Below are positions 56,301-64,000 of a stretch of DNA of 64,000 bases, one piece after another. The position numbers were made by a program, and so were the translations under genes. Position 1 is the first letter of the stretch, and each line of letters opens with the position of its first letter. Below the pieces are notes generated by a model. The model worked only from the letters and a program-made list of their open reading frames with translations, searched no databases and had not been told where the DNA came from. The DNA is from Erpobdella octoculata. Its lineage: Eukaryota > Annelida > Clitellata > Hirudinida > Erpobdellidae. The stretch lies in NCBI GenBank assembly GCA_963978895.1, contig OZ022238.1, positions 20,251,147 through 20,315,146 of the forward strand. The letters are read 5' to 3'.

Positions 56301-59300
56301 TCAGGCTCACAAGCTGTTCTATATATAGCTGACTCTAGTCAAAAAGTCAAGAAGCATGCAATCCCATGATCCCCCAATGATGATTGGTGCGGCTTAAGTT
56401 CAAGTCGCAATAACAATGTGCCAAAAAGACACGCGATGGCATGACTCATCAAACACAATTATGCAGCAAATTCAATTATAACATAGTCACAATAATTCTT
56501 TATTCGGATAAGTCAATACATTTAAATAGAGCACTGATTGGCTTCTGCCTCAAGTATACATAAATTAAAATGATATGCAAATTAAACTAGGTCATCATGT
56601 CTGCTGTGTTTCAGATACAAACATTACAGCCATCTAATTTTTTTCTATAGACAAAGAACTAGAATGACTAGAGCAAATACCTTTCTACGGTCTCCCGAAA
56701 GGACTACTCAGATAACAAAAAATTATTAATAAAAATATGTGAAAATAGGGCGTGTTTTTTTATTCACCAGGTTATCAACCACACTCACAAAAGCTTTATT
56801 TAATTCATCAAATATCTCCGTTACGTGTTTTTTTATTCACCTGATGAATGCTCTGGTTTAAACCACATTCACCGTGGGTTGGTTTAGCGGCTCATCTAGT
56901 GAATAAAAAAGACACAACGGAAAAAATTGATGAATTGAAAAAGAGAGTGAGAGTGGTGAATAAAAAACACGCCCATAGTGATTTCTGTCAAAAAGTCATA
57001 AAATTCAGTTTCCCATTAAGCAATGTAATTTAATAATTTATAGAAATATGGTGACATAATTTTGAAAAGTACAAATCGTCCCAAGAGGGTTACTGTCATT
57101 CTCAATCCAGCTGCCAACAAAGGGTGAGTTAGTCATTGTCATCTTATTAATAATTATAAAATTATATATTTTGCATTTCTTTTGAGATTGCATTTTTTTT
57201 AATATGCTTTAACAACCATTTAAAATAATTCCTAATTTTTTAAATACTTTTTTGTTTATTTAAAACTAGTTTTTTATTGGCTCATTTTCTGTAAAGAAAC
57301 GTGCTGCTTTTTTAGTAATTTACTCTCTCCAGTAGAAGCTTAAAAAATTTGTTTGATATTGATTTATCAATTGAGATTTATGAAAAATAATTTTAAATTA
57401 AATAAAGTATTAAAATTTAAGATGAACCCAATTATAAAATACACCAACAAATTAATTAGTGCTGTGCACCAGCCACCACTTACAATTTCTTCGTGCTGCC
57501 CTTGAAACTTGGGGATCGTAGCATGGCCAGCAAAATTCAATTATTTTTTATACTTTATGTTTAATAGAAATATATCTTATTAAAATTAATATTCAAAGTT
57601 CACAATTTTTTAACAATAATATAGTAGTACAGTTTTTACATTTGAAAAGTTAAATTGTATGAAATTGATAGAAATGGAAAGTCGACTTATGAAAAGAATG
57701 TTGCACCTTTACTCCACTTGGCTGGTATTGAAGTTAATTTGATAATTGTAAGTTTTTCATTTGTCATTCAATTTATCATTTTATCATTTTATTGGTTCAG
57801 TTGACTTATGAAAAGACCTACATATTTAATTATTCAAATGTTTTATTTATATAGATTGGATTGAATGGCAGTTAGTTCATTAAAATAATATTCTCTTTAT
57901 CAGTTCAACAGATAGTTTTTCTTTATAGTTTTGCATTGATTTATTGCTGGAGAGGTTATTTAATTAATTAATATTACAGACACAATTTGAAGGCCAGGCA
58001 AAAAGGTTGATGGCAGAATTAGAGAATGCTGATGCTGTTGTGGTTGCAGGTGGAGATGGAACATTGTCAGAGGTGATTATTGTGATGTTATTATAATTTG
58101 GTAGGAAATTATAATAATTTATTATAATGTTATAATTTGGTACAAAATCATAATATTTTTTAATGATGTTATTTTAATTTGATAGGAAGTTATAATAATT
58201 TATTAAGATGTTATTATAATTTGGTAGGAAGTTATAACAATTTATTATGATGCTATTTTAATTTGGTAGGAACTTATAATATTTTATTATAATTTGGCAG
58301 GAAATTATAATAATTTATTATGATGTTATTTTAATTTGGTAGGCGGTTATAATAAGTTATTATGATGTTGTAATAATATTGTTTGGGGTTGTATTATTAA
58401 TTATTATTATTAAAAACGACAATTTGTATAGCGCCGTGTGCAACAGAAGCCGCTTAAAGGGTGCTTAACAGTTATTAATTTAATATGATGTTATAATTGT
58501 TTTAATAATTATAATTTGTTGAGATACTGTAATATTTTGTTGAGAAGCTATAATTATATGTTGAATTGTTAAAAATTTCTGCATTTTGCTTGTTTAGGCT
58601 GTTACAGGTCTGCTAAGAAGATCTGATGAGGTGGTTAAGTTGTTTGTTAAAAGTGTAAGAATTCTCAATTTAAAATGTATCAGTAATTTTTTAATATTTG
58701 TCTTAAATTTTATAAATTTTCTTTATTTATATTATAATAATAGTAATTGATTTCAATATCAATGATTTATTTAGTCAAAAGTTTCTAATGTTCCAATGTG
58801 CATAATTCCCCTCGGCAAAACAAACAGCCTTGCTCGAGCTTTGTATCTGCCAAGTGTTGAAAACACAGTGCAGTAAGTTGAAATTTTTAAAAGTATTTTG
58901 ACAATGATGAAAAAGAAATCAACTACAATGAGTTTAACTGACATTTTCCTTATTTAAATTTTTAATTTTTTAACATACTCTAGATTATAGTTTTTTTGCA
59001 AGTATTATTTTTATTAGATGTTTTATGTTGCTACAGGTTTATAGCTGAGATGGCGATGACATGCATCGACGGCCAGTCCAAACAAGTCGATGTTATCCAT
59101 GTCAAGGTTTTTTGTTGTTGTCTCTTATAATTGCAATTGTTTTCAAATTTAAAAGGTTTTTTTGTGGTAATTATTCAAAGCTTTTTTTTTTTGGCTTGGA
59201 ATGTTTTATAATATATTTTTTTGCCAACAGGGCAGTGAAGACAAGTCGGTTTTTGCAGTCTCAAATCTTAATCTTGGAGCTTTTACAGATTCAGAAATGC

Positions 59301-62300
59301 GGAAGAAAAAGTAATAATCTTAGAAAATATAAAACTTAATTAATTACAAAATGTAACTAGTTACAGTTACAAGTTACAGATTTTCAAATGTAACTAGTTG
59401 CAGTTACAAGTTACTAACTAGTTACTTTGCAGTTACTTTTATTGTGAGAAGTGTTGGCCAGTACTGCCATCATCGCCATTAACACCGCAAATTTGCTAGT
59501 CTTATCTGCGAGCTGCTAACATTGTAAAGATGTCGCTGGCCTGTTTCTTCATGTAATAAGTGGCACTCAAAATTGATGTACTTTAACTTAAAAAACACAA
59601 ACAGTTGTTTAACACACTAAATCCAATTTATTGCATAAATTCACTAAAAAAAATTCAAATTGCCTTATTGGCTCTAAAAAGAATGTTCTTCAAACTTGTC
59701 AAGTTATTGACTAGTAATTCGTTTAAAATAAATCGTTTGTACAGTGTTTTAATGATGCAACTGCACTGTTCTGTGCATTATCGCTCTCTCGCTAAATACG
59801 CTTGAAATAATGAGCAAAAACATTTCTAATTTAATATATATAGCGCTTTGAACCCCGCCAGGGAGAGCTAGCTATTTAGTATCAGGCGAAGTCCTGCGTG
59901 TTTTGTATTTGATTTTTTGTTATTAACTGCGCTTTAATAAAGTTTTTTGTTGTCGTTCTGAGTTGTCTTTTCTTCCTGGTGTTCACATAATTCCAGCAGG
60001 GAAGACAGTGACAGGTTGCGTACCATAGAAACAAAAGTTTGATTTAAAATTTAACTTTAAACGGTGAAAATATGTTTTAAAAAAATAATTGAAAAAAAAA
60101 TGTAACGGAAAAACGTTACAGTTACTCAAAAAAATTAACTAAGTTACGTTACTTACTCCAAAAGTAACGCGTTGTGTTACTAGTTACTGAAAATTGTAAC
60201 GAAGTTACAGTAACGCGTTACTTGTAACGTGTTACTCCCCAACACTGAACTGAACACATAATATGTATCGTAATTATAATTTTTTATATTTGATCAGAAA
60301 CTGGTATTTTGGTCCATTGAAGGATCGGTTATGTTACGTGATTACAGCTTTACGTCACTGGACAACGAGTAAATTTACGGATTGTCATGTTTCGTACACT
60401 CTACCTTGTGCTGGGTGTAACAAATGCAAAGAACCTCCACAGAAACAACAGTGGAAGTGGTGGCATCTCTTTGTTAGACCAAGACAGGAAGGTTATTATT
60501 TTTATTTTAACATTACTTTTTTATTCTTGTTATATCTCTTAGTTTTCTATTTTTTCTGTATTTATGAGTTTTTTCTCGTTTAACGCTTTGTTTTCAGAAT
60601 CTATTTCAGGAACTTTAACAATCTCATTATTTGTGTTGGTTTTTTGATTACTTAGTTAATATTTTGTTTTTACTTCATTTCAAAAATCATCTCTGTCATG
60701 CTTTGTCAATTCATTTAATAGTCGTCAAAGATTATTCCAACGTCAATAATGAATTTTGCCGAAGAATGTACAAAGAAAAAGTCGACATTTCTCAACTGAA
60801 CTTATCTGCAAATAGCAAAGCCAGCATTGAGGCTTCGGATCTTGAAAAGGTTAAATGGTCCTTTTGTATTATTTTGATTTGCCTTGGTTAATATTTATAT
60901 TTATTAGAGCTCTGTATACTTCAAGAATTGTGATTGGGTCATGTGGATTTAATTGATTGCTGGTTCATATTCCATCAGTAAATATTAATGGGAGAGTAAG
61001 AGTGAATGAATTTTTTTAAAGCAACTTATTGCAACAATCTTCTAAAGTGTTTTGTTTTCTAAACACAAAAATAATTTTACTTTAAGCATATGGGAATTTC
61101 ATGCAAGAGTCATTACAAGAGTAATCAGACCATCTATTTGCTCATTAAATAGATGAATTGTACTGTATTGTATTGTACTATCTAAATAGATGAATTGTAC
61201 TGTAGATTAGAATAATTGTAGGGTTAGCAGGTAACATGGTTAACCTGATAACTCTGTACAATTAATGTTTGTTTTCGAGAGTTTATGCTGTGCAAATTAC
61301 CTGCATCTATGAAACTTCTTGATTTTTACTGTCATCCAGGCAAAGTCTCTTACAGTCAGCATTACACCTGGAGATATTACTCAGAGTGAATTTATCATGA
61401 AAGGGTTGGAAAAGATTAAAGTTTTAAATTATAATATTGTAATTGTAATATTTATTGTAAATTTAATATTTATTGTAAATGTAATATGTAATATTTATTG
61501 TAAATTTAATATTTATTATAGTTGTTTTATTTATTGTAATTGTATTATTTATTATAGTTCTTTTATTTATTGTAATTGTATTATTTATTGTAATTGTAAT
61601 ATTTATTGTAATTGCATTATTTATTGTAATTGTATTATTTATTGTAATTGTTTTATTTATTGTAATTGTATTATTTATTGTAATTGTAATATTTATTGTA
61701 ATTGCATTATTTATTGTAATTGTATTATTTATTGTAATTGTTTTATTTACTGTATTGTATTTCTCATTACATATATGTATATATATATATATATAAATCT
61801 CGTGTCATAGTGTTTAACTTCAAACTCCTCTGAAACGGCTGAACCGATTTTTATGAAATTTTTTGTGTACATTTGGTAGGTCTGAGGATAGGTTGTAGGC
61901 TATTTAGAATATTTTTTTAAATTATTTCAAAAGAGTATCTTGAACTGTCTGATTAATTTGATTTGATTAATTTTAATTGATTTAAGGCCTAATTCATGTC
62001 GGAAACATTAAATTCATGTATTGTCATCCAGAATAAAGCTTTTCTGAAAGTTTTAGAGCTCTAGGTGGTCGAAAAGTGGGAAAGGGAGCGTGAGCAAGCG
62101 GGAAAGGAAACGGGAGCGTGAGAGAAAAACCTCTAAAAAGCCCGGGTAATGCCGGGCACTCCGCTAGTTATAACTATAATACTTACTTTATTTTTATTAA
62201 TCCAGGTGGGAAATGTTGAATAAAGGTGACAAAAGCGATGTTAATCAGACATCAGTAGAGGTTGACAGTCTCACTGTGGAGTTTATGAATGTGGTGAGAA

Positions 62301-63894
62301 TTTATTGTAGTTTTCCATTATTGTATCATTATTAAGCACTTTTCTTATACCAGCTATGTTTGTCACCTTGTGGGGATGAGACATTTATTTTTGCTTATAT
62401 CAGCAACCAGACCACCTAGAGACTTCGGTTTTCAGTAGAGTTGCACCGATAATGCATTGACCGATTATTGGCCCAGCCGATATTCGGTCACAAAATACCA
62501 TGTTTGTTATAGTTTCTTTATGATTATGGGTGGGAGCTTGAATTAAAGCTTTGTTTTGGAGTCTTTCTAAATTGACAGTTAATAACAGAATAACAGTTTG
62601 AGATACTACGGTGTAGAAAAGTAGCAACAAAAGCTGAGAATCTTATGTTTATATACACTAACAAAGCATCATTTTAACTTTAATGGTTTTACATGATTAT
62701 TGTTAAACTAAAAGTTATTTAACTCAATTGCATTGTATTTCATTTATTTGTTTGTTTTAATAAAACTTTTTACAACAATTTTTTATCATCATGTAATGAC
62801 TGATTGCATTGTTTCTTCATTTTGCAATAAAACTTTATAATGTGTTCTAATGAGCACTAATCGGCCGTTAATCGGTACTGGCTGATACCGATTGCAAAAC
62901 TGCCGATAACAAACCGATAATTTATTTGTTTATTTTGTTTAAAATGTATTTTTTTGTACCGATAATTTATTTGTTTATTTTGTTTAAAATGTATTTTTTT
63001 TGTACTATCAAGAAGTGCATGAGCACTTAAATAAACGATTTCGAAACTAATTAATCGGTGCATTAATTGATTTCTTTGCACTTAAGCAACCGTATATAAT
63101 ATTTATTTAAAAAAAAATAAAATGCACTTTTCTTACTGCACTAAAAAACTTTTCTTGCTCAGTAATGAGAATTTGAGCAGACTTGCATTTTATAACTATT
63201 GCAATAAAATTAATGAAAAAATTTTGGTTCGAGACATTTAAGAAGCAAACAGTTTAAATGTCTTGAGCTGCTTTTTTTATAGTTCGTGGTGTCATTTTAT
63301 TGGAATAGTTAAAAAAGCAAGTCTGCTGAAATTTTCATTACTGATTGAGAAAAGTTAATTTGTTTATTTTAGTGCAGTTAGAAAATTGGATTTCATTTTT
63401 TTAAATAAATGTGTGTTAATAAAAATGTTATTTTTTAACTTTTATTTTATTTTTTTCTTCTGTCATCTTATAATAAGATATAAGTTGTTAAATAGGGGGG
63501 TGGGTTGCTGTATCTTTGAGTTCTCCCCAGTAGGCCAGCTTGGCAGTACGATTACTAAAATATGTTAGATTTAATATTCTTTAATTAGTGTTTATTTTGC
63601 AATTGTCAAAAAATAATATTTTTAATTTTTGGATATTAAAGGTTTTCATTATTTCTTTAATTTAATATATTATTAATAATGTTTATTTTATTTTTATGAA
63701 TATCTTGTCATATTATTGCTCTACACACACAAGCTGGTACTGTAATACATATTTTGTTTCTTTATTGAAAGCCTGAGGATAAGAAGTTCCTGATTGATAG
63801 TGAACAGTTCGAATTGATGCCCACTCTGTCGGTTCAAATCCTACCGAACAAACTCAAGTTCTACTTTTGTCCAAAAAACAGAATCAGTTCATGA
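53396..63894 (+). CDS. AGK: Acylglycerol kinase, mitochondrial (AGK), 14 coding exons
   Basis: Lipid kinase that phosphorylates mono- and diacylglycerol; in vertebrates it is also a subunit of the TIM22 carrier translocase in the mitochondrial inner membrane. Exons: 53396-53493, 56019-56052, 57044-57123, 57672-57747, 57980-58072, 58598-58654, 58775-58872, 59037-59106, 59231-59310, 60298-60491, 60722-60849, 61340-61404, 62206-62293, 63772-63894. All are GT-AG and phases agree: 1284 nt, 427 aa (human 422). N-terminus NALNTVRNHWKKSVFAVLAA has the family's RNHWKK signature and a hydrophobic segment. The kinase motif VVVAGGDGTLSE has GGDGT at residues 120-124. Then come IIPLGKTNSLARAL and KKNWYFGPLKDRL, and the end is LPNKLKFYFCPKNR. 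For exon 12 I chose donor 61405 over 61421 because only the former keeps frame. Confidence 0.95.
53494..54285. other. AGK intron 1, left part
   Basis: Around 54015-54130 the plus strand encodes KRNTVVKLAESLSMGLGKVN-like residues, which could be a pogo/Tigger helix-turn-helix remnant. Otherwise nothing is recognised. Confidence 0.35.
54286..54830. repeat. ~200-bp tandem repeat in AGK intron 1, ~2.6 copies with inverted end
   Basis: Units contain CTATAT(C/G)TCAGTAACTATC, CCACTATTAAGCAATCATTT and AAAGTGTCACACAATCATCT, starting near 54306, 54501 and 54693. The end (54794-54830) GTAACTATCCACGTAAGGAG then ATTTTTCTCAATTCTAC is the inverse of the TAGAATTGAGAAAAATACTC segments in the units. Confidence 0.88.
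54845..55173 (+). mobile_element. Tigger/pogo DNA transposon fragment
   Basis: The right end, read on the minus strand, starts CAGTAGAACCTCTCTTATGC, close to known Tigger/pogo termini (CAGTAGAACCTC...), followed by a TA target at 55172-55173. Inside, the plus strand encodes a CENP-B/psq-type helix-turn-helix (about 54890-55018): KKREIAISIAKSIGIGKTQI then KNVIRNKDNILSQY. The catalytic DDE domain is absent. Confidence 0.75.
55174..56018. other. Rest of AGK intron 1
   Basis: Overlapping ORFs on both strands at 55418-55808 (73 aa plus, 103 aa minus) show no motif I can assign; one may be a transposase remnant. Confidence 0.35.
56748..56974. mobile_element. 227-bp MITE in AGK intron 2
   Basis: Terminal inverted repeats GGGCGTGTTTTTTTATTCACCA (left) and GGGCGTGTTTTTTATTCACCA (right, complement), with imperfect inverted similarity over most of the element. 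Flanked by ATA on both sides (56745-56747, 56975-56977). No coding capacity. Confidence 0.82.
58075..58375. repeat. Degenerate AT-rich minisatellite in AGK intron 5
   Basis: Repeated TAATTTGGTAGGAAATTATAATA and TTATTATGATGTTAT units, ~45-60 bp, about five copies. At 58395-58450 a LINE/SINE-tail-like ATTTGTATAGCGCC follows. Confidence 0.75.
59340..60245. mobile_element. hAT-type element in AGK intron 9 (GTAACGCGTTAC ends)
   Basis: The right end, read inward, is CAGTGTTGGGGAGTAACACG and then many GTAAC/GTTAC motifs, a widespread hAT terminus. The left end also consists of TAACTAGTTACAGTTACAAG units. No clean target duplication was found. The centre (about 59470-60000) has a TATATATAG box near 59837 and AATAAA near 59936, and might be an inserted LTR. 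Confidence 0.6.
61430..61770. repeat. ~21-bp minisatellite (TTTATTGTAATTGTATTA)n in AGK intron 12
   Basis: About 15 imperfect units. The 163-aa Cys/Tyr/Ile ORF over it is an artefact. Confidence 0.9.
61771..62167 (+). mobile_element. Non-autonomous Helitron in AGK intron 12
   Basis: The 5' part is TATATATATATATAAATCTC then GTGTCATAGTGTTTAACTTC, a Helitron-type start whose first bases are blurred by TA expansion. The 3' end is the hairpin GCCCGGGTAATGCCGGGC, then ACTCCG and CTAG at 62164-62167, followed by T. It ends 38 bp before AGK exon 13. Confidence 0.78.
62434..63070. mobile_element. hAT-type MITE in AGK intron 13 (TGCACCGAT ends)
   Basis: Left end CAGTAGAGTTGCACCGATAA and right end, complemented, AATGCACCGATTAATTAG, with further ATCGGT/ACCGAT motifs inside (62870-62955). 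This resembles common hAT ends with GTGCACCGATAATCGG. It includes the reversed repeat shared with 46985-47140 and a ~48-bp direct repeat (GATAATTTATTTGTTTATTT) at 62915 and 62960. Confidence 0.6.
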
Positions 63895-64000
63895 TTAATT
63901 ATAATATATGTTATTGGTGATTTACTTTTAAAGATAGAAATTTGTCAGCGTTGGGAATTTAAGGAAAAAATTTAACATTACCTAGAGTTTTATTGTTTTT

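Noticed and set aside
61319..61810. 163-aa ORF rich in Tyr, Cys and Ile
   Set aside because: Only its first ~28 codons overlap genuine AGK exon 12; the rest is AT-rich minisatellite in the intron.

Overview
The window is nuclear DNA from an animal. It is AT-rich and full of transposons, and its three host genes carry short GT-AG introns. Gene structure, the mitochondrial-type products, and the mix of CR1-like LINEs, Ty3/Gypsy elements, hAT elements, Helitrons and a tRNA-derived SINE fit an invertebrate metazoan. A class I (iron-sulphur) fumarase as the mitochondrial enzyme points away from vertebrates and insects. I cannot name the species from sequence alone.

From 1 to about 37 kb I see only mobile-element DNA and simple repeats. 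In order: a small hAT element that keeps a BED zinc-finger ORF (215-1409); Helitron remains (to 3258); a decayed LTR element with a SAP-domain Gag (about 7.1-8.7 kb); a cluster of non-autonomous Helitrons (10.1-17.7 kb); a CR1-like LINE (17.7-25.9 kb) split by an almost intact, young Ty3/Gypsy (Mag-like) element (19172-23714, 5-bp duplication GTCCG); a decayed ZMYM1-like hAT (26.2-28.2 kb); a fold-back element; a second CR1/L2-like LINE (28.9-32.8 kb, minus strand) split by a second LTR element (29041-31857, duplication GAAAG) that has lost protease, reverse transcriptase and RNase H; then hAT debris and ~200-bp tandem repeats.

From 37.5 to 63.9 kb there are three host genes. (1) Mitochondrial class I fumarate hydratase, minus strand, 13 coding exons, 570 aa, reconstructed completely with consistent phases. 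(2) OXNAD1, plus strand, five 3' coding exons found and the first coding exon not identified. (3) Acylglycerol kinase AGK, plus strand, 14 coding exons, 427 aa, complete. All three products are expected in mitochondria. Fumarase and OXNAD1 are divergent neighbours about 1.2 kb apart; OXNAD1 and AGK are in tandem. Their introns hold hAT, Helitron, MITE and Tigger insertions.

The most striking observation is in fumarase intron 7. The last ~23 bp of exon 7 (encoding the third predicted Fe-S cysteine) together with its splice donor is repeated nine times at ~40-bp spacing, giving a string of potential donor sites. Other points of interest are the Gag-integrase deletion derivative, two Helitron subfamilies with different 3' hairpins and mosaic interiors, a perfect 41-bp-arm palindrome at 52.15 kb, and inverted minisatellites.
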